A DNA stretch of 64,000 nucleotides, from NCBI RefSeq assembly GCF_000154465.1, contig NZ_DS499577.1:1133642-1197641 (forward strand), written 5' to 3'. The translations under genes and the position numbers were made by a program. Positions 26,084-35,196 of the stretch are shown in pieces (position 1 is the first letter of the stretch; each line of letters opens with the position of its first letter). The notes under the pieces are model-generated. The model searched no databases and was not told where the DNA came from. It worked only from the letters and a program-made list of their open reading frames with translations. The DNA is from Alistipes putredinis DSM 17216 (GTDB lineage: Bacteria > Bacteroidota > Bacteroidia > Bacteroidales > Rikenellaceae).

Positions 26084-28353
26084 CGCTTCGATCCTTTTTT
26101 GCCCCCTTTGCGGGACGTTTTGCCGCCCTTACCCGGTCGGGACGTGCTTTGGCGGCGTACCGGAATCGCTGCGTGCCCCTTTACGTCGTCCTCGCGGGAG
26201 TCGGCCGCCGCATCGTGCACCAGTTCGAAATCGAGCTGGCGGCGTTGCAGATCGGCCCGCTTGACGCGAATACGCACGGCATCGCCCAAGGTGAAGATCC
26301 GTCCTTTGCGGCGTCCATAGACCTCGTAGCGGTTCTCGTCGAACTGGTAGAGGTCGTCCTCCATTTCCCGCAGCGAAACCATGCCTTCGATGTGGGTTTC
26401 GTCCAGCTCGACGTACATGCCCCAGTCGCTCATGCCCGAGATATGGCCGTCGAAGAACTGGCCGATTTTATCCTGCATGAACTCCACCATTTTGTACTTG
26501 ATCGAGGCGCGTTCGGCTTCGGCAGCGATCACTTCCCGCTCCGAGGCGTGTACGCAGAGTTTCTCGAAGGTGTCGCGGTCGGCCGATTTGCCTCCTTCGA
26601 GGTAGCGGGCCAGCAGCCGGTGGACCATCATGTCCGGGTAGCGGCGGATCGGCGAGGTGAAATGCGTGTAGTAGGGGAAAGCGAGGCCGTAATGACCGAT
26701 GTTGTCGGTCGAATAGAAGGCCTTGGACATCGCACGTACGGCGAGGTTCGAAATGACGTTCTCCTCGATGCGTCCTTTGGCCTGTCCCAGCAGCTTGTTC
26801 ATCTCCTTGGCCACGGCGCGTCCCTTGTCGGCCTTGAATACGTAGCCGAAGCGCAGAACGAAGGTCCGGAACTTTTCGAGCTTCTCCTCGTTCGGAACGT
26901 CGTGTACGCGGTAAACCATCGTACGCCGAACGGCACGGCCGTTCACTTTGTGATGTCCGCAGAATTCGGCGACCTGTTTGTTGGCCAGCAGCATGAACTC
27001 TTCGATGAGCTGGTTGGCCTCCTTTTGCTCCTTGAAATAGACGCCCAGCGGTTTGCCTTCGGCGTCGAGTTTGAACTTGGCTTCTTCGCGCTGGAAGCTC
27101 ACGGCTCCGCGCTTGAAGCGTGTTTTGCGCATCCGCTGGGCCAGACGGTTGAGCGTCAGCACCTCTTCGGCGAAGTCGCCCTTGCCGGTTTCGATGATCT
27201 GCTGCGCCTCCTCGTAGGTGAAGCGGCGGTCGGAGAGGATGACCGTGCGGCCGAACCATTTGTCCAGTACTTCGGCTTCCTCGTTGAGCGTGAAGACCGC
27301 CGAGAAGCAGAGACTCTCTTCGTCGGGGCGCAGCGAGCAAAGTTCGTTGCTCAATTTTTCGGGCAGCATCGGAATCGTACGATCGACCAGATAGACCGAC
27401 GTGCCGCGCTCCTCGGCTTCGGTGTCGATCACCGAGCGGGGTTGAACGTAGTGGGTCACGTCGGCGATATGTACGCCCACCTCCCACACGCCGTCTTCGA
27501 TCTTGCGGATCGAGAGGGCGTCGTCGAAGTCCTTGGCGTCCGCCGGGTCGATGGTGAAGGTCGTTATCTTGCGGAAGTCGCGCCGGGCGGCATAATCGGC
27601 TTTGGTGATCGTCGAAGGAATGGCCTGGGCCGCATCTTCGACCTTTTGCTCGAAATGGTAGGGCAGGCCGTATTCGGCCAGGATGGCGTGCATCTCGGTA
27701 TTGTTCTCTCCGGCGCGGCCCAATACCTCGACCAGCTCTCCGGCGGGGCTTTTGGAACCCAGCGCCCAGTCCGTGATGCGGATCACGACTTTGTCGCCGT
27801 GCTGTACGTTAGGGTTGTCCCGCTTGGAGAGATAGACGTCCATCGGCATGCGCCGGGGATCCATCTTGACGAAGATGGCGTGGTCGCTCACGTCGGCCGT
27901 GCCCACGTATTGCTTGCGGCTGCGCTCCACGATGCGGGTGATCTCGCCTTCGAGGGACCCGGCGTGGGAGCGGCGGGTGATGACGAACTCCACGCGGTCG
28001 CCGTCCAGAGCATTCAGCGAATTGCGCTGGCTGACATATACGTCGTTTTCGAACTCCTCGGAGCGGATATACATCGCTCCTGTCGAGATCATCTGTACGA
28101 TGCCCTCCTGACGGGGACGCTCCTTGCCGCTGAGACGGTACTTTTCCTGCCCGCACTCCTCGATAGTGCCCTGGGCGAGCAGTTCCGTGATGATTTCACG
28201 GGTACGAAGACGGCCCTCCTTGGTGGCGCCGCCCGAGGCCGAAGCCAGATGCTTGAGGGAGAACTTGTTGTTCGGGAATTCCCGGAACAGGTTAATGATC
28301 AGCGAAGAGCGGTCGAATGCGGCCGACTTCTTCGTATTTTTCAGTTTATTCAT
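26080..28353 (-). CDS. rnr: Ribonuclease R
   Basis: A 757-residue 3'-5' exoribonuclease of the RNB family. It has an N-terminal winged-helix-like part, cold-shock domains (about 70-230), a catalytic RNB domain with TIDPADAKDFDDALSI (the metal-binding aspartates) and HYGLAFPYYTHFTSPIRRY, and a C-terminal S1 domain (GMYVELDETHIEGMVSLREM) followed by a lysine-rich tail. It degrades structured RNA. It overlaps the M20 gene upstream and mqnC downstream by four bases each. Confidence 0.96.
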   Translation of the reverse strand: MNKLKNTKKSAAFDRSSLIINLFREFPNNKFSLKHLASASGGATKEGRLRTREIITELLAQGTIEECGQEKYRLSGKERPRQEGIVQMISTGAMYIRSEEFENDVYVSQRNSLNALDGDRVEFVITRRSHAGSLEGEITRIVERSRKQYVGTADVSDHAIFVKMDPRRMPMDVYLSKRDNPNVQHGDKVVIRITDWALGSKSPAGELVEVLGRAGENNTEMHAILAEYGLPYHFEQKVEDAAQAIPSTITKADYAARRDFRKITTFTIDPADAKDFDDALSIRKIEDGVWEVGVHIADVTHYVQPRSVIDTEAEERGTSVYLVDRTIPMLPEKLSNELCSLRPDEESLCFSAVFTLNEEAEVLDKWFGRTVILSDRRFTYEEAQQIIETGKGDFAEEVLTLNRLAQRMRKTRFKRGAVSFQREEAKFKLDAEGKPLGVYFKEQKEANQLIEEFMLLANKQVAEFCGHHKVNGRAVRRTMVYRVHDVPNEEKLEKFRTFVLRFGYVFKADKGRAVAKEMNKLLGQAKGRIEENVISNLAVRAMSKAFYSTDNIGHYGLAFPYYTHFTSPIRRYPDMMVHRLLARYLEGGKSADRDTFEKLCVHASEREVIAAEAERASIKYKMVEFMQDKIGQFFDGHISGMSDWGMYVELDETHIEGMVSLREMEDDLYQFDENRYEVYGRRKGRIFTLGDAVRIRVKRADLQRRQLDFELVHDAAADSREDDVKGHAAIPVRRQSTSRPGKGGKTSRKGGKKGSKR

Positions 28354-29453
28354 CGGTTGAAATAGTTACGGGCGAGGAGTTCCATGAACCGGATGCCGGT
28401 CGGAATGGCCGCCTCGTCGGGATTGAAGGTGGATGTATGCAGTTTTCCGGCTCCGGGACCGACGCCCAGGCGGTAGAAGATCGCCGGGTAGCGGGTGCCG
28501 TAGAAGCCGAAATCTTCGGAAGTCATGCGCAGGGGCAGCATTTGAAAGGGAATTCCTTCGGTTTCGGCCAGTGCGACGGCCTGCCGGATCAACTCCGGGT
28601 CATTGACCACGCACGGGTAGCCGGGGGTGAAGTGTACCCGGGTTCGTACGCCGTACGAGGCGTCGTTCGCGGCGGCGAGTTCTTCGATCCTGCGTTTCAC
28701 TTCGGCCCGTTCCCGTTCGTCGAAGGTACGCATCGTTCCCTCCATATAGACCCGGTCCGGGATGACGTTCGTAGCGCCCGCAGCTTCGACCTTGCCGATC
28801 GAAACGACCCGTTCGGGCGTGTTCAGGGCCGTGAGGTGCAGGATCAGTTGTGCGGCGGCGCTCACCGTGTCGCGGTGTTCGGCACGCATGGCCGCGTGGC
28901 CGCCCGCGCCTTCGAGCGTGAGGCGCAGTTCGTCGTTGGAGGCCATGTACTTGCCCGCGCGGAAGCCCAGCGTGCCCGCGTCCAAAGCGGGTTCGACGTG
29001 CTCGCCGACGACGGCCAGCACCGTATAGCCTTCGAAGGGGTTTTCGGCCAGCACTTTGGAGGCTCCGCCGGGATTCGATTCCTCTCCGGGTTGGAAGATT
29101 CCGAAAAGAGTACCCTCGAAATTCCGCTCGGCGGAGAGCCGGAGCAGGGTGCCGTAGAGCACCGCTGCGTGGATGTCGTGCCCGCAGGCGTGCATCACTC
29201 CGTCGTTCTCGGAACTCCACGCCGCGCCGCTCTGTTCGCGGATGGGCAGGGCGTCGATGTCGGCTCGCAGCACGACGGCTCGCCGCAGGTCGCCGCGTCC
29301 TTCGATTTTGGCCAGTACGCCGGTTCCGGCGATCGGACGGCAGGGGATGCCTGCCTCGCGGAGCGCCTCGGCGATGAAGCGGGCGCTCTCCGTTTCGCGG
29401 AACGAAAGCTCCGGGTGGCGGTGCAGGTGGCGGCGAAACTCTACGGGTGTCAT
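28350..29453 (-). CDS. M20D family amidohydrolase
   Basis: A 367-residue metallo-amidohydrolase that removes acyl groups from amino acids or related amides. Metal and catalytic residues are visible in RADIDALPI, GVMHACGHDIHAAV, QPGEESNPGG and the C-terminal TSEDFGFY. The lid domain lies at about 175-280 (GGHAAMRAEHRDTV). Lack of a signal peptide suggests a cytoplasmic enzyme; the substrate cannot be told. It lies 40 bases after metF and overlaps rnr by four bases. Confidence 0.9.
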   Translation of the reverse strand: MTPVEFRRHLHRHPELSFRETESARFIAEALREAGIPCRPIAGTGVLAKIEGRGDLRRAVVLRADIDALPIREQSGAAWSSENDGVMHACGHDIHAAVLYGTLLRLSAERNFEGTLFGIFQPGEESNPGGASKVLAENPFEGYTVLAVVGEHVEPALDAGTLGFRAGKYMASNDELRLTLEGAGGHAAMRAEHRDTVSAAAQLILHLTALNTPERVVSIGKVEAAGATNVIPDRVYMEGTMRTFDERERAEVKRRIEELAAANDASYGVRTRVHFTPGYPCVVNDPELIRQAVALAETEGIPFQMLPLRMTSEDFGFYGTRYPAIFYRLGVGPGAGKLHTSTFNPDEAAIPTGIRFMELLARNYFNR

Positions 29454-29493
29454 GGTTAAGCGTTTAATAGCAATTACTTTGCCCTATTCGGAA

Positions 29494-30459
29494 TTAGAAT
29501 ACGTTGCGGGCGATCTTGCGGATGTTGTCCGTGCGTCCCATCGTGTAGAAATGGATGATCGGCACTTCGGCCGCCTTGAGCTCCTTGGCCTGGTGGATCG
29601 CCCATTCTATCCCGACCTCGCGGGCCGCCTGTGTGTCCTCGCCGCAGGCCCGGACGGCCTTCACCAGCTCTTCGGGCAGGCTGACGCTGAAGGTGCGGGG
29701 CAGGATCTCCAGGTGCTTGGGCGTCGAGATCGGCTTGATGCCCGGGATGATCGGTACCGTGATGCCCGCTTTGCGGCAGCGCTCCACGAAATCGAAGTAC
29801 TTGCTGTTGTCGAAGAACATCTGGGTCACGATGTAGTCGGCTCCCGCATCGACCTTCTCCTTGAGGTACTGGAGGTCGCTTTGGGCGTTCGCCGCCTCGA
29901 AATGCTTTTCGGGATAGCCCGCCACGCCTACCGAGAACTTGGAGTGGTGGCACTCCTCGACTTCGCCGTCGATAAATTCTCCCCGGTTCATGGCCTGGAT
30001 CTGGCGCACCAGGTCGGCGGCGTGGGCGTGTCCCTGGGCGTAGGGGACGAAGCGGGGTTCGTTCTGCCGCTTGTCGCCCCGCAGCGCCAGCACGTTGTGC
30101 AGCCCCAGGAAATCCATGTCGATCAGCGAATCCTCGATGTCGTATTTCGACCAGCCGCCGCAGATCAGGTGGGGAACCACCTCCACGTCGTACTTGCGCC
30201 GGATCGCGGCCGAGATGCCGACCGTGCCCGGACGGCGGCGCATGATGTGCCACTCGCGGCTTCCGTCGGGGCGGATGTCCTCTTTGAGGGCTTCGCGGTG
30301 GAAGGTGACGTTGATGTAGGCCGGGTTGAAATCCATCAGCGGGTCGATGGCTCCGAAGACGCTGCGCGTACCGTCCCCCTTCAGGGGCGGGAGCAGCTCG
30401 AAGGCGAAACGGGTCGTGCGCGAAGCGACGGCGCCCTGTATGAGATCCGTAATATTCAT
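29494..30459 (-). CDS. metF: Methylenetetrahydrofolate reductase MetF
   Basis: A 321-residue FAD enzyme making 5-methyl-tetrahydrofolate, the methyl donor used by MetH. It has the TIM-barrel family segments FELLPPLKGDG, PAYINVTFHREA, YIVTQMFFDNSKYFDFVERC and VPIIPGIKPIS. Its start overlaps the metH stop by one base (TGATG), so the two are translated together and form one functional unit. Confidence 0.96.
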   Translation of the reverse strand: MNITDLIQGAVASRTTRFAFELLPPLKGDGTRSVFGAIDPLMDFNPAYINVTFHREALKEDIRPDGSREWHIMRRRPGTVGISAAIRRKYDVEVVPHLICGGWSKYDIEDSLIDMDFLGLHNVLALRGDKRQNEPRFVPYAQGHAHAADLVRQIQAMNRGEFIDGEVEECHHSKFSVGVAGYPEKHFEAANAQSDLQYLKEKVDAGADYIVTQMFFDNSKYFDFVERCRKAGITVPIIPGIKPISTPKHLEILPRTFSVSLPEELVKAVRACGEDTQAAREVGIEWAIHQAKELKAAEVPIIHFYTMGRTDNIRKIARNVF

Positions 30460-33400
30460 CAGATGTTATTGGGTATCAGTTTTTCGATCGTTTCTATGTC
30501 CATGTTGCGGCGTGCGGCGTAGTCGGCCAGTTGCTCTCGGTCGATTCGGCCGACGGAGAAATATTCGGCGTCGGCGAAGAACAGGCCGCAGAGCGCCTCC
30601 TCAGGTGTAATCATATAGTTGTCGTTCAGACGCATGGCGGTCGTCTTGTCGGCGGCCAGCAGGTCGAAGACCTCGCGTTTGAGCGAGTGGTCGGGACAGG
30701 CCGGGTAGCCGAAGGCCATGCGCCGACCCCGGTATTTGCTGCGGATGATCTGTTCGGGTGTGAGCGCCGGACCGGTTTCGTAACCCCACATCTGGCGGCG
30801 GATGAAGATATGCACCCATTCGCAGAGGGCTTCGGTCAGGCGGTCGGCCAGCAGCTTCGAGAGGATGGCGTTGTAGTCGTCGCCCTCCGCGCGGAACTTT
30901 TCGGTCAGCTCCTTGAGCCCTATGCCGCCCGTGAGGGCGAAGGCCCCGATATAGTCGGTTCTGCCTGCCTTTTCGTCGGCGATGAAATCGGCCAGACAGC
31001 GGGCCTGGGCTTCCCGGACCGGGGCCTGGCTGCGCAGCATCGGCAGGATGTATTTCTTGTCTTTCGGGCCGGTGACCACGATGTCGTCGCCCCGGCTGAC
31101 GGCTGCGAAGATGCCCGCTACGCCCTGGAGGGTGAGGAGTTTTTCTTCGCGGATGCGGGCCAGCATCTTTTGCGCGTCGTCGTAGAGCTTGCGGGCTTCG
31201 GCGCCGTGTTCGGGGTTTTCGAAGATCTCCGGTACGCGGCCCTTGAGCCCCCACGCCGGGAAGAAGAAGTTCCAGTCGATCAGCGGCTCCACATCGGCGA
31301 TACTTATGTCCGGAAACACCAGCCGTCCCGTATGGGCCGGAACAGCGATTTCGGACGCGGGTTTCGGCACGCGCAGCTTGCGCACCTGACCGAAGGGTAG
31401 GATCGTGCGGATCTCCTCGCGGCGGCGGTACTGGTCGCGCAGGGTCTGTTGCTCCTCGCGCACGCGAGCCAGATACTCTTCCCGGCCGGGACCGAGCAGT
31501 TCGCCGAGGATTTTGTTGTTGCGGCTGGCGTTGTCGGCATGGATCACCGGGCCCGAGTAGGTCGGAGCTATTTTTACGGCGGTGTGTACGTCCGAAGTGG
31601 TCGCACCGCCGATCAGTACGGGAATTTGCAACCCCCGGCGTTCCAGCTCTTCGCAGACGTGGATCATCTCCTCGAGCGAAGGGGTAATCAGTCCGCTCAG
31701 GCAGATCGCGTCGGCGCCCCAGGCGACGGCTTCGTCGATGATGCGGGGACACTCGACCATCACGCCCAGGTCGCGGATCGTGTAGCCGTTGCAGGCCATG
31801 ACTACCGCCACGATGTTCTTGCCGATGTCGTGTACGTCGCCTTTCACGGTAGCCACCAGCACCTTGCCGGCACTCTTGGCGTTCGCTTCGGAACCTTGCT
31901 CGATGTAGGGAGTCAGTACGGCGACGGCTTTTTTCATCACGCGGGCGGTCTTGACCACTTGCGGCAGGAACATTTTGCCCTGCCCGAACAGATTGCCTAC
32001 GACTTCCATGGCCGGCATCAGCAGCCGGTCGATCACTGCCAGGGGCGAGCCCAGCGTGCGGTAGCCTTCGAGCGCGTCCTGCTCGATGTAGTCGGCCACG
32101 CCCTTGAGCATGGCGTATTCGATGCGCTTGCCGAGCGGCTCCGAGCGCCAGGCGTCGGTATGCTGCGTCTGCGTCGCGGCGGTTTTGGTGAATTGCGAAG
32201 CGTATTCCGTGAGGCGTTCGGCTGCGTCTGCGCGGCGGCAGAGGATGACATCCTCGACTCGTTCGAGCAGTTCCGGTTCGATGTCGCTGTAGATTTGCAG
32301 CATCTGGGGATTGACGATCGCCATGTCCATACCCGCTTGGATGGCGTGGTAGAGAAACACCGAATGCATGGCCTCGCGCACGGCGTTGTTGCCCCGGAAG
32401 GCGAACGAGAGATTCGACACGCCGCCCGAAATCTTGGCGTGCGGCAGGTTTTGCTTGATCCAGCGCACGGCTTCGATGAAATCCCTGGCGTAGGCGTCGT
32501 GGGCTTCGATACCGGTGGCCACCGCGAGGATGTTGGGGTCGAAGATGATGTCTTCGGCGGGGAATCCGTCGTCGGTGAGGAGTTTGTAGGCCCGCTGCGC
32601 CACCTCGATCTTGCGGGCATAGGTGTCTGCCTGTCCCTGTTCGTCGAAGAGCATCACTACGGCGGCGGCTCCGTAACGGCGGATGAGGCGGGCGCGGTGC
32701 AGAAATTCCTGCTTGCCCTCCTTCAGGGAGATGGAATTGACGACGCTCTTGCCCTGCACTACCCGGAGGCCCGTTTCGAGCACCTCCCATTTCGAAGAGT
32801 CGATCATGACGGGTACTGCGGCGATTTCGGGCTCAGAACCCATCAGGTTGAGGAAGTCGCGCATGGCTTCGGGACCGTCGATCAGGCCGTCGTCCATGCA
32901 GACATCGACGATCTGAGCGCCGGCTTCGACCTGGGCACGGGCCACCGAGAGAGCCTCCTCGTAATTCTTTTCGCGGATCAGCCGCGCGAACTTGGCCGAG
33001 CCGGCGACGTTGGTGCGCTCGCCGACATTGACGAAGTTGGCTTCGGGTACGATCCGAAGTTGTTCCAGCCCGCTCAGGCAGGTCACGTGCCGCCGCTGCG
33101 GCAGGGGGCGGGGCGCATAGTTGTTTACGATCTTCGCCAGTTCGAAGATGTGCAGGGGCGTGGTGCCGCAGCAGCCGCCCACCAGATTGACCAGGCCGCG
33201 CCGCATGTATTCCTCTACGTCGGCGGCGAACATCGCGGGCGTCTCGTCGTAGCCGCCCATGACGTTCGGCAGACCCGCATTGGGATAGACCGCCACGCGG
33301 AATTCCGAAACAGCGGCCAGCCGCTCCAGGTAGGGCAGCAGGGCCTTGGCGCCGAACGAGCAGTTGAGGCTCACGGCCAGCGGTTCGGCGTGTGCGACGG

Positions 33401-34094
33401 AGGTGTAGAAGGCTTCGATGGTTTGTCCCGCCAGGGTGCGTCCCGACGAGGTGAGCGTGCCGGAGACGATGACCGGCAGTCGCATGCCGCGTTCGGCGAA
33501 GAGGGATTCGATGGCGAAGATCGCTGCCTTGGCGTTCAGCGCATCGAAGACGGTTTCGAGCATCAGCAGATCGACGCCGCCGTCCATCAGGCCCCGGGCC
33601 TGATCGTAGTACGCCTGCGAGAGCTGTTCGAAAGTGAAAGCCCGGGCGCCGGGGTTGTCCACGTCCGCCGACATCGACAGCGTATGGCTCGTCGGGCCCA
33701 TCGAGCCGCCCACGAAGCGGGGCTTCTGCGGATTGCGGGCGGTGAAGGCGTCCGCCGCTTCGCGGGCGATGGCTGCGCCGACCCGGTTAATGCGGTACGC
33801 TTCCGCTGCCAGTCCGTAGTCGGCCAGCGAAATGGAGTTGGCGTTGAACGTGTTGGACGTAATTACGTCCGATCCGGCCTGGAGGTATTTCTCGTGGATT
33901 TCGCGGATTGTTTCCGGACGGGTGAGGTTCAGCAGGTCGTTGCAGCCTCTGAGAAGTTTTTCGCTCGCGGCGAACTCCTTGCCCCGGTAGTCGGCTTCGT
34001 CCAGGCCGTATTGCTGTATCATCGTGCCGAATCCGCCGTCGAGCAGCAGGATGCGGTGTTCGAGTTCGTGTCGTATGTCGCGGTTTTTTGTCAC
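30459..34094 (-). CDS. metH: Cobalamin-dependent methionine synthase MetH
   Basis: A 1211-residue, four-module enzyme transferring the methyl group of methyl-tetrahydrofolate to homocysteine through cobalamin. The order is a homocysteine/zinc domain (LLLDGGFGTMIQ; zinc cysteines in LNCSFGAK and GGCCGTT), a pterin-binding domain (NVGERTNVAGSAKF), a B12 domain with the base-off ligand motif GDVHDIGKN, and a C-terminal activation domain with SAM-binding RxxxGYPACPDHS. All modules look intact. No B12 riboswitch is seen before this gene; it follows the QC gene by 13 bases in an operon. Confidence 0.98.
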   Translation of the reverse strand: MTKNRDIRHELEHRILLLDGGFGTMIQQYGLDEADYRGKEFAASEKLLRGCNDLLNLTRPETIREIHEKYLQAGSDVITSNTFNANSISLADYGLAAEAYRINRVGAAIAREAADAFTARNPQKPRFVGGSMGPTSHTLSMSADVDNPGARAFTFEQLSQAYYDQARGLMDGGVDLLMLETVFDALNAKAAIFAIESLFAERGMRLPVIVSGTLTSSGRTLAGQTIEAFYTSVAHAEPLAVSLNCSFGAKALLPYLERLAAVSEFRVAVYPNAGLPNVMGGYDETPAMFAADVEEYMRRGLVNLVGGCCGTTPLHIFELAKIVNNYAPRPLPQRRHVTCLSGLEQLRIVPEANFVNVGERTNVAGSAKFARLIREKNYEEALSVARAQVEAGAQIVDVCMDDGLIDGPEAMRDFLNLMGSEPEIAAVPVMIDSSKWEVLETGLRVVQGKSVVNSISLKEGKQEFLHRARLIRRYGAAAVVMLFDEQGQADTYARKIEVAQRAYKLLTDDGFPAEDIIFDPNILAVATGIEAHDAYARDFIEAVRWIKQNLPHAKISGGVSNLSFAFRGNNAVREAMHSVFLYHAIQAGMDMAIVNPQMLQIYSDIEPELLERVEDVILCRRADAAERLTEYASQFTKTAATQTQHTDAWRSEPLGKRIEYAMLKGVADYIEQDALEGYRTLGSPLAVIDRLLMPAMEVVGNLFGQGKMFLPQVVKTARVMKKAVAVLTPYIEQGSEANAKSAGKVLVATVKGDVHDIGKNIVAVVMACNGYTIRDLGVMVECPRIIDEAVAWGADAICLSGLITPSLEEMIHVCEELERRGLQIPVLIGGATTSDVHTAVKIAPTYSGPVIHADNASRNNKILGELLGPGREEYLARVREEQQTLRDQYRRREEIRTILPFGQVRKLRVPKPASEIAVPAHTGRLVFPDISIADVEPLIDWNFFFPAWGLKGRVPEIFENPEHGAEARKLYDDAQKMLARIREEKLLTLQGVAGIFAAVSRGDDIVVTGPKDKKYILPMLRSQAPVREAQARCLADFIADEKAGRTDYIGAFALTGGIGLKELTEKFRAEGDDYNAILSKLLADRLTEALCEWVHIFIRRQMWGYETGPALTPEQIIRSKYRGRRMAFGYPACPDHSLKREVFDLLAADKTTAMRLNDNYMITPEEALCGLFFADAEYFSVGRIDREQLADYAARRNMDIETIEKLIPNNI

Positions 34095-34107
34095 GTCGTG
34101 TGGTATT

Positions 34108-34908
34108 TTATTGGGGTATGATTTCGATTTCGAAGAGTTTGCTCCATCTTTTGCCTGTCACGAAGATACGTTCCGAGGCCGCGTCGTAGGCGATGCCGTT
34201 CAGTACGTCGGTATCCGGGGCGATCTCTTCGTCCGGGAGCAGGCCGCGCAGGTCGATGACCCCTTCGACGATGCCGCTGGCGGGGTCGATGATGACGATC
34301 TGGTCGGTGACATAGACGTTGGCCCAGATCTTCCCGTCGATCCACTCCAGTTCGTTGAGCAGTTGTACCGGGGCACCCCGGAAGGTGACCGGCACGCTGC
34401 GTTGCACCCGAAAGGTTTCCGGATCGAGGATGCGCAGGTATTCGCTGCCGTCGCTCATGTAGAGCCGCTCGCCGTCGGTCGTGAGGCCCCATCCTTCGCC
34501 CGCATAGGCGAAAGTGCGGAGCTGCCGGCCCGTTGCCGCGTCATAGACGTAGGCTTTGTTGTTTTCCCAGGTCAGTTGGTAGATCTTGCCGTCGAGCAGC
34601 GCGATGCCTTCGCCGAATTCGCTGCGGGGCAGCGTAGCCACTACGTCCGTGCGTCCTGTTTCGAGGTCGATGCGCTGCAGGCGGGAGTGTCCGTATTCGC
34701 CCGTACCTTCCCACATCACTCCGTCTGCGAACAGGAGCCCCTGCGTGTAGCTGTCGGTCGAATGGGGATAGCTTTCGATGACCCGGTAGGTGTAGGTGCG
34801 CGGCGCGGCGGGGGTAGCGGCCGGGGTTTCCGTTCGGAGGGTTTTCGTGCGTCCCGAGCAGGCGGCCAGCGTCATCGCCAGCAGTCCGATCCATACGATT
34901 TTTGTCAT
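34108..34908 (-). CDS. Glutaminyl-peptide cyclotransferase, lipoprotein
   Basis: A 266-residue five-bladed beta-propeller cyclase of the plant/bacterial QC family, which turns N-terminal glutamine of exported proteins into pyroglutamate. The signal ends in lipobox LAAC. Family motifs are STDSYTQGLLFADGVMWEGTGEYG, FGEGIALLDGKIYQLTWEN, GLTTDGERLYMSDGS and LNELEWIDGKIWANVY. It is first in the operon leading to metH. A TATCTTTG box lies about 80 bases upstream. Confidence 0.9.
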   Translation of the reverse strand: MTKIVWIGLLAMTLAACSGRTKTLRTETPAATPAAPRTYTYRVIESYPHSTDSYTQGLLFADGVMWEGTGEYGHSRLQRIDLETGRTDVVATLPRSEFGEGIALLDGKIYQLTWENNKAYVYDAATGRQLRTFAYAGEGWGLTTDGERLYMSDGSEYLRILDPETFRVQRSVPVTFRGAPVQLLNELEWIDGKIWANVYVTDQIVIIDPASGIVEGVIDLRGLLPDEEIAPDTDVLNGIAYDAASERIFVTGKRWSKLFEIEIIPQ

Positions 34909-34988
34909 TGGATTTCGTATTGTTTATATTCTGTCCGGCTGCGGTGTTGGCCGTTTATAGCCGGTATGTCCTTATTATAATTAGGCAA

Positions 34989-34996
34989 CAAAGATA
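34989..34996 (-). promoter_or_regulatory. -7 box of the QC-metH-metF-M20-rnr-mqnC operon
   Basis: TATCTTTG on the minus strand fits TAnnTTTG. No TTG is seen at -33. The predicted leader is about 75 bases. Confidence 0.5.
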
Positions 34997-35130
34997 GCTA
35001 TTTTTCGGGAAAAGACGTCGATTTCGGCACCCGAATTACGGATCGGAGGGGCTGTCGATCCGGGTGCTCTTCTCCGAAGCCCTTCCTGAAAGAAAAACGG
35101 ATCGGTGCGGAGATATTTATCGGGTGTTTG

Positions 35131-35161
35131 TTGCTTGCTAATGAATTATTTTGTACTTTTG
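35131..35161 (+). promoter_or_regulatory. Sigma-ABfr promoter of tig
   Basis: TTG (35131-35133), 20 bases, then TACTTTTG (35154-35161), a full match to the Bacteroidetes consensus, 35 bases before the trigger factor ATG. Confidence 0.8.
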
Positions 35162-35196
35162 CCGACCCGAACTGTAACGTATAAAACAACTGAAAT

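Noticed and set aside
31449..34121. Plus-strand open frame of about 890 codons opposite metH
   Set aside because: metH is a clear full-length gene; the opposite frame is Val/Gly/His-rich antisense with no start context.
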